Below are positions 24,874 to 32,985 of a DNA stretch of 64,000 nt, piece after piece. The DNA comes from Leptospirales bacterium (GTDB lineage Bacteria; Spirochaetota; Leptospiria; Leptospirales; Leptonemataceae). Location: assembly GCA_016788865.1 (NCBI GenBank), contig JAEUSB010000095.1, positions 62,001 through 126,000 on the forward strand, given 5' to 3'. Below the pieces are notes generated by a model, which was not told the origin of the DNA, ran no database searches, and saw only the letters and a list, made by a program, of their open reading frames with translations. A program made the position numbers and the translations under genes. Numbering within the stretch: position 1 is the stretch's first letter; each line of letters starts with the position of its first letter.

Positions 24874-26319
24874 ATGGCACACGATCATTCGCACGACAAT
24901 CCCGGTCTACTTGTAACAAAACCTTCAGAACAGACAGAAAAGGCCCTTTCGGAATGCGAGTCTTCGCTTGGCTGGTCACTGGACGAACTGAAGCGCCTGG
25001 TGCGAATTCCCGGCGTGAGTTTCGATGGATTTGATCCTTCCCATCTAAAGGACAGCGCTTCTGCAACAGCAGAGCACTTCAAAAGATGCGGTCTGTCCAA
25101 TGTGGAAACAATTGAGTTCGGTGATGTCCACCCTTACGTCTATGCGGAGCGAATCGAGGATCCAGACCTGCCCACGGTGCTATTGTATGCACATCACGAC
25201 GTGCAGCCCGCCGGCGCAGAAGAGCGATGGAATTCAAAACCGTTTGATCCTGTTGAACGAAACGGCCGGCTATTTGGGCGCGGAACCGCAGACGACAAAG
25301 TGGGAATTCTAGCCCACACGGCAGCAATTGCCGCGTATTTGAAGACAAGCGGCAAGCTGCCCGTCAACGTAAAGGTACTGATTGAAGGTGAGGAGGAGAC
25401 AGGAAGTGCTCATCTGGGCGAGTTTGTGCGTTTGTATCGTGACAAGCTTAAGGCCGATTGCATGATCCTGACAGATTGCAGTAATATCGACACCGGTATT
25501 CCCAGCATCACTACCTCACTTCGCGGGATTGTCTCTGTGGACGTCGAACTAAAGGCGCTGCCTGCGCCCGTTCACTCTGGATTCTGGGGAGGTGTGGTCG
25601 GGGATCCGGCCATTGCCCTCGCGCAACTGTTGGGGCGGCTCACAGATGAAAAAGGGCGGATTCTCGTGCCCGGAATTCTGGAAGATGTGCGCCCTCTTTC
25701 TGCAAGCGAGATTGCTGAATTCAGTGCGCTCGATCTTGAGAAGATTGTCAGAGCCGGAACGGGTCTTCCAGGTCACTTGCCGTTACGCGGCGATGCGGCT
25801 GACCTGGCGCGCAAACTGTGGCGTGAGCCCAGTCTGAGCGTCCTTGCCTTCGAAAGTGGCTCCCGTAAGCTGGTGGCCAACATAATTCAGTCCGGCGCCT
25901 GGGCCAGGGTCTCGATTCGCATTGTTCCCGATATGCGGCCGCAAAAAGTTCAACAACAGTTGACCGATTTCCTTAAAGCGCACTATCCGGGCGATTTTGA
26001 AATCCAGATCACGCCGGATGCGGCCGCTGACTGGTGGACGGTTGAGAATCTCGCTGACCCCATTTACCAGATAGCTGCTCGTTCGCTGGAGAGGGGGTAT
26101 GGCGAGAAGGCCAGGTTTGTAGGTTGTGGCGCAAGTATCCCGTTCGTTCAGCCGCTTTCTCATGAGCTGGGCGGGATTCCTGCAGTCCTTCTGGGTGTAG
26201 AGGATCCCTACAGCAATCCACATTCCGACAATGAGAGTCTCCACCTGGGCGATTTCAAGAAGATACTGATGAGTCAAGTGCACATGCTCGGCGAATTGGG
26301 CCGTTACAGGCGGGCCTGA
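24874..26319 (+). CDS. M20 family metallopeptidase (dipeptidase-like)
   Basis: The 481-residue product is an M20/M25/M40 two-zinc peptidase. Motifs are LLYAHHDVQP (His 107 and Asp 109), GRGTADDKVG (bridging Asp about 140) and EGEEETGS with the general-base Glu and metal-ligand Glu (173-175). A dimerisation (lid) domain follows, then GCGASIPFV near the C terminus. Such enzymes cleave dipeptides or deacylate amino acids in the cytoplasm; no signal peptide is present. The Met at 24874 starts just after the T run of the preceding terminator and has no Shine-Dalgarno, so the leader is either leaderless or formed by read-through. Confidence 0.88.
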   Translation: MAHDHSHDNPGLLVTKPSEQTEKALSECESSLGWSLDELKRLVRIPGVSFDGFDPSHLKDSASATAEHFKRCGLSNVETIEFGDVHPYVYAERIEDPDLPTVLLYAHHDVQPAGAEERWNSKPFDPVERNGRLFGRGTADDKVGILAHTAAIAAYLKTSGKLPVNVKVLIEGEEETGSAHLGEFVRLYRDKLKADCMILTDCSNIDTGIPSITTSLRGIVSVDVELKALPAPVHSGFWGGVVGDPAIALAQLLGRLTDEKGRILVPGILEDVRPLSASEIAEFSALDLEKIVRAGTGLPGHLPLRGDAADLARKLWREPSLSVLAFESGSRKLVANIIQSGAWARVSIRIVPDMRPQKVQQQLTDFLKAHYPGDFEIQITPDAAADWWTVENLADPIYQIAARSLERGYGEKARFVGCGASIPFVQPLSHELGGIPAVLLGVEDPYSNPHSDNESLHLGDFKKILMSQVHMLGELGRYRRA

Positions 26320-26387
26320 GGCCGAGCTCGATTTCTGTCCTGTGACTGATTTGCACCTTGTGATCGACCCGTCTCTGGAGTTGGAAA

Positions 26388-26451
26388 TGTGACATAATTC
26401 TGACCCGCGTACCTGGGGGCATTTCGGACATAATTCTCGGATTATGTCACA
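26388..26451. repeat. 11-bp inverted repeat built on GACATAAT motif
   Basis: TGTGACATAAT (26388-26398) and ATTATGTCACA (26441-26451) are perfect inverted repeats, with another GACATAAT at 26427-26434. A fourth copy lies at 26518-26525. The 26320-26584 gap holds no gene. The arrangement resembles the repeated ends of a lost mobile element or a multi-site operator. Confidence 0.6.
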
Positions 26452-26584
26452 TTATGAATTCATGATTCCCGGTTGCGATCTCGCCTGGCAGGAATATTCT
26501 TTGGACCGCCGAAATGAGACATAATCAGACCGGCAGAGAGAGTGCGCGGCACCGCGAAGCGAAATTTTCGCTGGTAACAGGGCC

Positions 26585-27394
26585 TTGCGCCGATGTGGCT
26601 TGATTGTGCCCGGACCCCATCGCATTGTTTGTCTGACAGAAGAAACCACGGAGTTGTTGTACCTGCTTGGGGAGCAGGATAGGATCGTTGGGATTTCGGC
26701 GTATACTGTCCGACCGCTCCGCGCCAAAGCAGACAAGCCAATCGTTAGCGCATTTATCCACGGAAGCATCGCAAAAATAAAGGATCTCAAACCGGATCTG
26801 GTAATCGGCTTCTCGGATATCCAGGCGCAACTTGCGAAGGACCTGATCGCTGAGGGGTTGAACGTGATTGTATTCAACCAGCGCAGCATTGAAGAGATAT
26901 TGAATACGATTCTCTGGGTTGGGCAACTCGTAGGCAGGCCAGGGGAATGCTCGCTGCTGATCGATCAATTTCGCAGAAAGCTTGATGCTGTGTCGGAGAA
27001 AGTCAAAGGCCTCCCATCGCCCCGTGTCTTATTTCAGGAATGGGATGACCCAATCATCACGGGCATCCGCTGGGTTTCCGAATTGATCGAGATCGCGGGC
27101 GGCACCGACATCTTTGAGGAATTCAAGAGCAGCGCCATGGCACGCGATCGAATCACAACAAAGCAAGAAATCGCATTGCGCAAGCCCGATGTAATCATTG
27201 GTTCCTGGTGCGGCAAACCCGTGGATTTTAGCTGGATTTATGCCCAGGAGGAATGGGAAAACCTTCCGGCAATTCGCGAGAAGCGGGTGTTTGAGATCGA
27301 CTCGAGCATCATCCTCCAGCCCGGGCCCGCGCTCTTTCTCGAAGGAATTGACGCGCTGCAGAGCGCGATCCACCGCACGGCGGAGCCAGTTTAA
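26585..27394 (+). CDS. BtuF-like periplasmic-binding-fold protein without signal peptide
   Basis: The 269-residue product has the class III binding-protein fold of cobalamin/siderophore ABC systems. PHRIVCLTEETTELLYLLG is the typical first strand and helix, followed by VGISAYT, LKPDLVIGFSDIQ and the second-lobe PDVIIGSWCG. BtuF proteins are periplasmic, but no signal peptide or lipobox is seen, and the frame has no better start (stop at 26522). The TTG start at 26585 is not supported by a clear Shine-Dalgarno. Leaderless members of this family occur widely with unclear function. No permease or ATPase gene is adjacent. Confidence 0.72.
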   Translation: MRRCGLIVPGPHRIVCLTEETTELLYLLGEQDRIVGISAYTVRPLRAKADKPIVSAFIHGSIAKIKDLKPDLVIGFSDIQAQLAKDLIAEGLNVIVFNQRSIEEILNTILWVGQLVGRPGECSLLIDQFRRKLDAVSEKVKGLPSPRVLFQEWDDPIITGIRWVSELIEIAGGTDIFEEFKSSAMARDRITTKQEIALRKPDVIIGSWCGKPVDFSWIYAQEEWENLPAIREKRVFEIDSSIILQPGPALFLEGIDALQSAIHRTAEPV

Positions 27395-27418
27395 GCGAAG
27401 TCTAACTGATCAGGAAGG

Positions 27419-27458
27419 AAAAAAAATCCGTGGACCAGCACGGAAGGCCGGGTCCACG
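27419..27458 (-). terminator. Intrinsic terminator between convergent genes
   Basis: CGTGGACC (27429-27436) and GGTCCACG (27451-27458) form a perfect stem. On the minus strand it follows the LysM gene stop directly and is followed by a run of eight T residues. On the plus strand it may also stop the BtuF-like transcript, with a weaker TTATTTT tail. Confidence 0.82.
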
Positions 27459-28043
27459 TTATTTTGCAGGAATCAAAAGGGTTCTTGCATTGGCCCCGAA
27501 AGGCTTATCAATACCCAGATTCTGAAGATTTTGAGCTTCAAGGCCCGCATTCTTCGGGAAGGTCTTCAGCTTGGCGATATTCTTGATATTGTAATCAAGA
27601 AGTTCTTTTGCTTTGGCCTTATCACCAAGCTCAGTTTCGGCGATCTTTGTGATCGTTTCACCTTGTTTGGTAGTATACTCTTTATCAGCTGCCACTGGAA
27701 CCTGAGGTTGCGATGTTGGCTGAGTCTGAGTTGTATTTGATGCGCCCCGATTCATTATCTTTGGAACAATGAAAAACAAAGCGATGATGGCCACTACGCC
27801 ACCAAGCCCCACTAGGAGAAGGGGGGAAGAGGACTTCCCTTCCCCCCTTGTAGGATCAGAACTGACAGTAGATGAAAAGGTGGGGACCGAGTCTTCTACG
27901 CCAGAGAAAACGCCCCCTTCGGATTCAACCGAAAGGGGCGAGCCGGGGCCTGTTCGGCCTCGCTTCTTCTTCTTACCGGCTTTTTTGCCGGCTTTTTTTC
28001 CCGACTTTTTGCCGGATTTCTTACCAGATTTTTTAGCTGCCAT
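27459..28043 (-). CDS. Membrane-anchored LysM-domain protein with lysine-rich N-terminal tail
   Basis: The 194-residue product begins with a lysine-rich repeat tail (KKSGKKSGKKAGKKAGKKKKRG), a Ser-rich linker, one membrane helix (LLLVGLGGVVAIIALFFIV) and a LysM domain (YTTKQGETITKIAETELG...LLDYN). LysM domains bind peptidoglycan sugars, so the topology fits a cytoplasmic basic tail and a periplasmic LysM. The basic tail resembles histone-like DNA-binding tails, so a link between nucleoid or nucleic acid and wall is possible but speculative. The start at 28043 excludes a non-conserved-looking leader. It is preceded by a long AT-rich region and followed by a strong terminator. Confidence 0.82.
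   Translation of the reverse strand: MAAKKSGKKSGKKSGKKAGKKAGKKKKRGRTGPGSPLSVESEGGVFSGVEDSVPTFSSTVSSDPTRGEGKSSSPLLLVGLGGVVAIIALFFIVPKIMNRGASNTTQTQPTSQPQVPVAADKEYTTKQGETITKIAETELGDKAKAKELLDYNIKNIAKLKTFPKNAGLEAQNLQNLGIDKPFGANARTLLIPAK
27970..28034 (-). repeat. Imperfect 12-nt tandem repeat encoding K-K-[SA]-G units
   Basis: Five or so consecutive units within the LysM gene each encode Lys-Lys-Ser/Ala-Gly, with drift in the third and fourth codons. Such repeats can expand or contract by replication slippage and alter tail length. Confidence 0.65.
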
Positions 28044-28201
28044 GCATCCAATACGACATAATCCTAAATTGAAATCAATCAATTTTTATAAGTTTTGTTA
28101 TAAATGATAAAAAAAATTTCATTTTTTCATTTTTGAACACATGAAACACCAAACTTGATTCGATTTTTCAATGGTTGCACTCTCTAAACTACATTTGATC
28201 A

Positions 28202-28220
28202 CCAATTTTTGAAAAATTGG
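28202..28220. promoter_or_regulatory. 19-bp perfect palindrome, operator candidate
   Basis: CCAATTTTT and AAAAATTGG flank a single central G. It lies about 160 bp upstream of the LysM start and 640 bp from the XRE gene. Perfect odd-centred palindromes of this size are typical of dimeric regulator sites. Confidence 0.4.
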
Positions 28221-28763
28221 GCGCGCGATTGATGTTGGAGTTCCGATTTTTTGAATCTAATGCGTGTGATGATGGGTGTTACAGTTGTTAAAGGATGTTT
28301 TTGGATCAATGATCGCGTTTGAAATCGCTTTCATACGCTTTATGATTGAGAAAAATGCAAAAGTGAACGTTGAATGGCATCATCGGAGCGTGCGGAGCAT
28401 CAAAATATTGATTTCAAAGGCAGTTTTTGATCCAGATTCCTTTGAAAGGAGCTTCCGTTTACCGTTCTTATTCCCCCGATTTGCTCTGGAGTTTCGATTT
28501 CTCGCTCAGTGAAGTGATCAAGAATCCCCCGGACGGATTTAGATAGCGAGTGGTCATCGGGTAAGATCATGCGAAAGGAGTATTTTCTGATTACCAGCAC
28601 GCGCACAATCGGACCTGAATCAGGGCGGTGCAATTGAATGAGCGGGTAGAGAATGCTTCACTGGATTGGATTTTGAGAATCCAGGTACAATTATTGCCGG
28701 AATTTGGGTGCAAGTCCATCGATCTGCGTTGTGGAATTGCATTTTGCATCGTCTTTGATAAGT

Positions 28764-28787
28764 GACATAATCATAATGGGACATAAT
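28764..28787. repeat. Tandem pair of GACATAAT motifs
   Basis: Two direct copies of GACATAAT (28764-28771 and 28780-28787) lie 16 bp apart, with a partial third copy (CATAAT) between them. A single copy is also found at 28055-28062. They match the cluster at 26.4-26.5 kb. Confidence 0.6.
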
Positions 28788-28858
28788 CTGTTCAATGTTC
28801 CAGAGTATGGACGGCGGCCTGCTCCCCATTCTTGCCCGGCAGGGATGAATGGCAACGA

Positions 28859-29080
28859 TCAGAAGCGGTTATCGAAGAATGTTTCCGGCGGAACGCTGAA
28901 GACTTCGCAAAGTGCTGAGATGGTCCGTGCGGATGCGTGCTGACCTGATTCTATCTGGTGGATTCTTTGTCGGGTTTTGCCTTTAAACTTTCCAGTGTCC
29001 CATAATTTCTGCGCCATTTCCATTTGAGTCCAACGGTTCCCCTCTCGCAACTCGCGGACCTTGTGGCCAAGAAACTTCAT
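28859..29080 (-). CDS. Small XRE-family helix-turn-helix regulator
   Basis: The 73-residue product is almost entirely a Cro/C1-type HTH: VRELREGNRWTQMEMAQKL, then TRQRIHQIESGQHASARTISALCEVFSVPPETFF. It should bind DNA as a dimer; no sensor or toxin domain is attached. It stands alone beside the AT-rich stretch, which contains several palindromes and GACATAAT motifs that might include its operator. Its target is unknown. No partner toxin gene is evident, so an antitoxin role is unsupported. Confidence 0.82.
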   Translation of the reverse strand: MKFLGHKVRELREGNRWTQMEMAQKLWDTGKFKGKTRQRIHQIESGQHASARTISALCEVFSVPPETFFDNRF

Positions 29081-29179
29081 GAATAATTTCCGCTCGAAAA
29101 AGCCGTTTTGTCAACGATTTTGGCTGGTTTTCAGGCCTGAATGACCTGTGGCCCATTCTCGGCCTGTTTCGATTTGGGC

Positions 29180-29932
29180 CTAGATAAGGCCCGGAATCAA
29201 CGCCTTTCTTTCCGGAAAGCCTGACAGGTTTTCTCTGTACCATGCCAGAGTTTTGAGTGATCGGCCCAGCAAGTAGAGTCCCATCACAATTGCAATCCCC
29301 AGGGTTGGGAGGAATCCCGACATGATTGCAAATCCTATCCACGCAACGATTTCAAAAAAGTAATGCGGGCAAACAACGTAACCAAAGAGGCCGCCCTGTG
29401 GAGTTTTGTACTCGCTGTCCCCGGCTGTCCGCAAATTTGCCAGAAGCCAATGGTGGTAGAAGTTGCCAAGCTGGCCGATTGAGAAGACAACCAGACCAAT
29501 GATGACGGCCAGCGAGACCGGTCCGGATGCGCCTAATTGCGCCGGAATAGAGGTGTGGAGGGTTGCAGTGGTCCATCCCACGGCACTGTAAAGTGTGCCG
29601 ATCAGTACAACGGTTCCGAAGCCCATTGGCTTTGAGTATTTGTGGAGGAAAAGGATCTCTGCGCATCTCTTCCAGAAGTGAAACAGAAAGGCATAGAAGA
29701 GAGTATCATGGTAAAAGGAGTTCCGCAGCCCTCCTGCCATCATCGCCGCGATATAGACTATGGGCGCAGGGAAATAGATGAGGAACATGGCAAACTTAGC
29801 AGAAAGATTGCCCCCTTTCCGGAATTTACTGTAAGCGAGCTGGAATTTTCCGGTCTTCTCGAGGAAAAAAAGAATGAGTCCGAAGATGATCTGAAACAGA
29901 AAGGGTATAGCGTCGTGAATATGGAAGAACAC
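29180..29932 (-). CDS. Steroid 5-alpha-reductase-like integral membrane protein
   Basis: The 250-residue product has six or more membrane helices. Near the C terminus it carries PQGGLFGYVVCPHYFFEIVAW, the signature of the 3-oxo-5-alpha-steroid 4-dehydrogenase C-terminal domain, followed by LKTLAWYRENL. Eukaryotic members reduce steroid or polyprenol/enoyl double bonds with NADPH. Bacterial homologues are mostly uncharacterised and may act on isoprenoids or modify lipids. It is divergent from the EVE gene, with 54 bp between starts. Confidence 0.8.
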   Translation of the reverse strand: MFFHIHDAIPFLFQIIFGLILFFLEKTGKFQLAYSKFRKGGNLSAKFAMFLIYFPAPIVYIAAMMAGGLRNSFYHDTLFYAFLFHFWKRCAEILFLHKYSKPMGFGTVVLIGTLYSAVGWTTATLHTSIPAQLGASGPVSLAVIIGLVVFSIGQLGNFYHHWLLANLRTAGDSEYKTPQGGLFGYVVCPHYFFEIVAWIGFAIMSGFLPTLGIAIVMGLYLLGRSLKTLAWYRENLSGFPERKALIPGLI

Positions 29933-29986
29933 GCTTACAGCGCATCCCTCGTTTCATTCGCGGTCAATTGCTTTTGGAGTCCTTGA

Positions 29987-30445
29987 ATGAACTACTGGTT
30001 AATGAAGTCTGAGCCCGATGTCTTTTCGATCGACCATCTAGCCGCATTGCCTGGGAAGAAAAGCTCATGGGAAGGGGTTCGAAACTATCAAGCACGCAAT
30101 TTCATGAAACAAATGCAGATTGGTGATCAAGCTTTCTTCTATCATTCAAGTGCCGACGTAATTGGCATCGCTGGTATTGTGCGCATAACAGGCCTGGCTG
30201 AACCGGATCTCTTCGCGTTGGATAAAAAGTCTGACTATCACGATCCAAAGGCCACTAAAGATAAGAATCCCTGGGTTTCCGTGACCGTTACACTCGTTCG
30301 GAAGTTCAAGAAGGTAATCACCCTGGCAGAGCTCCGCGAGACAAAAGGCCTTGAGAAAATGCTGGTTTTGCAGCGCGGAATGCGCCTTTCTGTGCATCCC
30401 GTGACAGAGAAGGAGTTCAAGATTGTCTCGGAAATGGCAAAGTAG
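29987..30445 (+). CDS. EVE domain-containing protein
   Basis: The 152-residue product is a complete single EVE (PUA-like) domain: MNYWLMKSEPDVFSIDHL, then WEGVRNYQARNFMKQMQIGDQAFFYHS and the pocket-forming strand region. EVE domains recognise modified bases in DNA or RNA, and the human homologue is THYN1. There is no fused nuclease and no restriction system nearby, so a role in RNA or DNA modification reading is only inferred from the family. A 21-bp gap separates it from the next gene, so the two may be cotranscribed. Confidence 0.9.
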   Translation: MNYWLMKSEPDVFSIDHLAALPGKKSSWEGVRNYQARNFMKQMQIGDQAFFYHSSADVIGIAGIVRITGLAEPDLFALDKKSDYHDPKATKDKNPWVSVTVTLVRKFKKVITLAELRETKGLEKMLVLQRGMRLSVHPVTEKEFKIVSEMAK

Positions 30446-30466
30446 CACATGTTTCTTCTATAAGAT

Positions 30467-31627
30467 ATGGCGCGAAAGTACGATCTGAGCCACCACCGTC
30501 CCGCCCCCGGATTCCTTGAGCGGGCCGGGACCTGGTATTTTCGCCGATTGCACAGGAAAACCGCGCATTCTGCCACCGACTACGTCCACACTTCGGATGC
30601 CGAGCTAGCCGCCTATATTCGTAAGATCACGATCTGGACCTCTCTGGGGGCTTTCGCGGCGGGGGCGATTACCACCATGGTGGCAGTCTACATCCAGGAG
30701 CTATATTCGCACGTGCCCCTCCTTGAGCGAATCGCCTGGATAGCCGGGAGCACGATCATTACGACGGCCATTGAGTTCGTCATTTTGTTTGATATCACGG
30801 TTCGCGCCGTGCATAAGATCGCTCGATTTACCGGACAGCGCGAGCTCGACCAGCCCATTCTTCTCAATCGGGATTCAATTTCCAACCTGCTTGCACGGGC
30901 GGCGCTTGAAATTTCTGATCCGGTCTACCACTTCATTGGAATCGACCCAACGCGCCTCGTAAAGACGCGGAGGCTGATCATCATAGGGATATTCTACAAG
31001 CTTAAGATCATGGCGACGAACGCCCTTGCGAAACTGATCCTGATGCGGTTTCTGGGGAATAGTGTGATGCGGGTCAGTGTGGCGTATGTGGCCGTGATTC
31101 TAACCGGCATCTGGAATGTGGTCGTCCTCTGGCGGGTGATCCGCGAAGCCCGACTGAGACTTGTCGGTAGCCTTCTGGCTCAAACCCTGGCCAACGAGAT
31201 ACTGACGGGCGAGCAGCTTGCCAGCCTTTCACCTGCAGGCAGGATCGGCTGTGTTCGCGCCGTGGCCACCGCCGTAGTACTGACGCAGAATTATCATCCC
31301 AATATGCTGATTCTCCTGGTGAAACTCTGCGAACTCCTGGGAATTGAGTCCCCGGACGATTACGATGATTGGGAAAGGTTCGTGCTCACACTTAACCAGG
31401 TGAGCAAACGCGAGCGCGAGTTCATGCTCGATCTTCTTTCTGTGTCCGCGGCCTTTGACGGAAAGCTCTCCAAGCTGGAGCGGGTCTACCTGCCCGTGGC
31501 ATTTGGGGAGCATGCCCCTCACTACATGGAGCGAATTCGCAAGCTCACAAATCATGTATTGCGCGGCGAATTAAATGAAGCCAGGCGGCATTGCTTTGCC
31601 GATTTTGCAACCAATTCCACCTACTAA
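30467..31627 (+). CDS. Hypothetical inner-membrane protein with TerB-like C-terminal region
   Basis: The 386-residue product has a basic N terminus, about four hydrophobic segments (around 50-75, 85-110, 170-190, 195-215) and a soluble C-terminal part. The segment LLDLLSVSAAFDGKLSKLERVYL looks like the acidic helical motif of TerB-like domains (xDGxxxxxE), which bind metal in tellurite-resistance proteins. I know no function for the whole protein; similar membrane proteins are seen in Leptospira. It follows the EVE gene closely and is convergent with capA. Confidence 0.6.
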   Translation: MARKYDLSHHRPAPGFLERAGTWYFRRLHRKTAHSATDYVHTSDAELAAYIRKITIWTSLGAFAAGAITTMVAVYIQELYSHVPLLERIAWIAGSTIITTAIEFVILFDITVRAVHKIARFTGQRELDQPILLNRDSISNLLARAALEISDPVYHFIGIDPTRLVKTRRLIIIGIFYKLKIMATNALAKLILMRFLGNSVMRVSVAYVAVILTGIWNVVVLWRVIREARLRLVGSLLAQTLANEILTGEQLASLSPAGRIGCVRAVATAVVLTQNYHPNMLILLVKLCELLGIESPDDYDDWERFVLTLNQVSKREREFMLDLLSVSAAFDGKLSKLERVYLPVAFGEHAPHYMERIRKLTNHVLRGELNEARRHCFADFATNSTY

Positions 31628-31645
31628 ACCGTGTCCGCGTGTGAG

Positions 31646-32983
31646 CTATTTGTAGAGCAAAGAGTCCGAGTAGATGGACTCCTTGATTTGCTTGGTTTGC
31701 GCCGCATCGGCCGGGACTGGCCTGTACTTCTCGTCAATCCAGGTGAAAACAGGCTGCATACTGACGAGTTTCCCCTTAAAGAAATAGAAGTTCATAAAGT
31801 ATCCCTGGCGAAGACCAAAGGTATGAGTCTGATCAAAAAAGAAGTTCCCCAGTCCATGCAGCAGAATCTTACCCTTTGAAAATTCCATCTGTTGCACCTG
31901 GTGCGCCTGGGAGCCGTAGACCAGATCCGCACCAAAGTCGAGCAGGGAGTTGCTGATGGCTCGCTGGTTGGCTGTGGGTTGGTAAGAATTTACTTCTCCG
32001 AATTGAACCGTGGCAATGATGAAGGCTCCCGGATATTTCTTGCGAATATTTGCGATGGCTGAGCGCGCTTTGTCTGCATTGTATCGATTTGCTCCGGGAA
32101 TATTCGCGGACGCACATTCACCCAGGGGACAGAGCTCATTGAATCCAATCAGTGCGAGAGTTCCGGACTTCAAAGGGAGGATGAGTGGCTGATTGGCCTC
32201 GTCTTCAGTTCGGCCTCCGCCAAACGCCTTCAGCCCGTTCTTCTGAAACCATTTGTAGGTTTCCATGAATGATTCGTTGCCAAAATCGCGGTTGTGATTG
32301 CCGGTAAGTTCAACAACATTTGCACGGATGTCTTTGAAGGCTTGAAAATGGGCCTCTTTGGAGCAAAAACGCGTTCCCGGTGCAAAGACGCAGGGGTTTG
32401 TGAAGCTAACTTCGTTGCTTACGTGAACATAATCCGCGTCAGCAAAGTAAGGCTTGATCCTTTGGCTCAGGATGTTCGGACCATTGGCATCTGCGCTCTT
32501 TCCGGTATAGCGCGTGAGCGCGCTCACACCCGTTAGAATAAAATGCGAAACCTGACTGCGGATCTGACCTGCAGCGGGAGCGGTGAGCGGATAACGTTGC
32601 GAGTCCTTAAAAAATGAAATCCCATCAATGAAAATGTGTTTCATCTGCGGGATTGATTCCGGCAGGCTAACAAGGATCAGCCTGTTCTTTGAATTGGGAT
32701 AAAAAGCGGCGGGAGTGATTGCGTTAGCCTTTGGGTTGCAGCCAAATCTTCGACTGGCATTCGCTCCTGCGGTTTCTGTGGCTGCTAGCTGGCCTGAGCA
32801 ATAAAGGCGTTGCAGTTCAGCGAGTCCAATTGTCTCGGCTTCGCTTGTCCAACCTGTCTGAACCAACAAAACTTCATTCTCTGGCGAGCCATCCGGATCG
32901 CGGCCGGGAAGAGACGTCAAAACGAGGACACATCCCAGGACAATGATCCCGGCGCTGATAAATGTCACCCACTTCGATTTCAA
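31646..32983 (-). CDS. CapA-family membrane-anchored metallophosphatase-like protein
   Basis: The 445-residue product has one N-terminal membrane or signal segment and a CapA/PgsA-type calcineurin-like domain. Motifs include VHVSNEVSF, VVELTGNHNRDFG (the GNH motif with a D-x-G), VQFGEVNSYQPTANQRAISNSLLDFGADLVYGSQAHQVQ (shown in parts: DLVYGSQAHQVQ) and ILLHGLGNFFFDQ. CapA proteins act in poly-gamma-glutamate capsule synthesis; here, without the partner CapB/C genes, the substrate is unknown. A TTG at 32983, 2 nt after the stop of the upstream FAD gene and with AAGG upstream, is preferred over the longer frame to 33031. The two genes are therefore translationally coupled. Confidence 0.8.
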   Translation of the reverse strand: MKSKWVTFISAGIIVLGCVLVLTSLPGRDPDGSPENEVLLVQTGWTSEAETIGLAELQRLYCSGQLAATETAGANASRRFGCNPKANAITPAAFYPNSKNRLILVSLPESIPQMKHIFIDGISFFKDSQRYPLTAPAAGQIRSQVSHFILTGVSALTRYTGKSADANGPNILSQRIKPYFADADYVHVSNEVSFTNPCVFAPGTRFCSKEAHFQAFKDIRANVVELTGNHNRDFGNESFMETYKWFQKNGLKAFGGGRTEDEANQPLILPLKSGTLALIGFNELCPLGECASANIPGANRYNADKARSAIANIRKKYPGAFIIATVQFGEVNSYQPTANQRAISNSLLDFGADLVYGSQAHQVQQMEFSKGKILLHGLGNFFFDQTHTFGLRQGYFMNFYFFKGKLVSMQPVFTWIDEKYRPVPADAAQTKQIKESIYSDSLLYK

Positions 32984-32985
32984 AG

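Larger units (their letters stand above)
28044..28858. other. AT-rich region without convincing genes
   Basis: These 815 bp between the LysM gene and the XRE gene are clearly more AT-rich than the rest of the window, most strongly at 28060-28260. They contain single or paired GACATAAT motifs, a 19-bp palindrome and short open frames on both strands with no ribosome binding site or family resemblance. The part next to the LysM gene probably holds its promoter. The composition suggests decayed or acquired DNA. Confidence 0.6.

Noticed and set aside
28276-28512. 78-codon plus-strand open frame
   Set aside because: No ribosome binding site, Phe/Arg-rich composition expected of random AT-rich translation.
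28400-28633. 77-codon minus-strand open frame in the AT-rich region
   Set aside because: TTG start, no ribosome binding site and no recognisable family; it could be a remnant but is not supported.
28859-29080. Toxin-antitoxin pair or prophage repressor
   Set aside because: The XRE protein stands alone, with no toxin, integrase or phage gene nearby.
29987-30445. Defence system marker (EVE domain)
   Set aside because: It is a stand-alone EVE protein without a nuclease, methylase or other defence gene; it is likely housekeeping.
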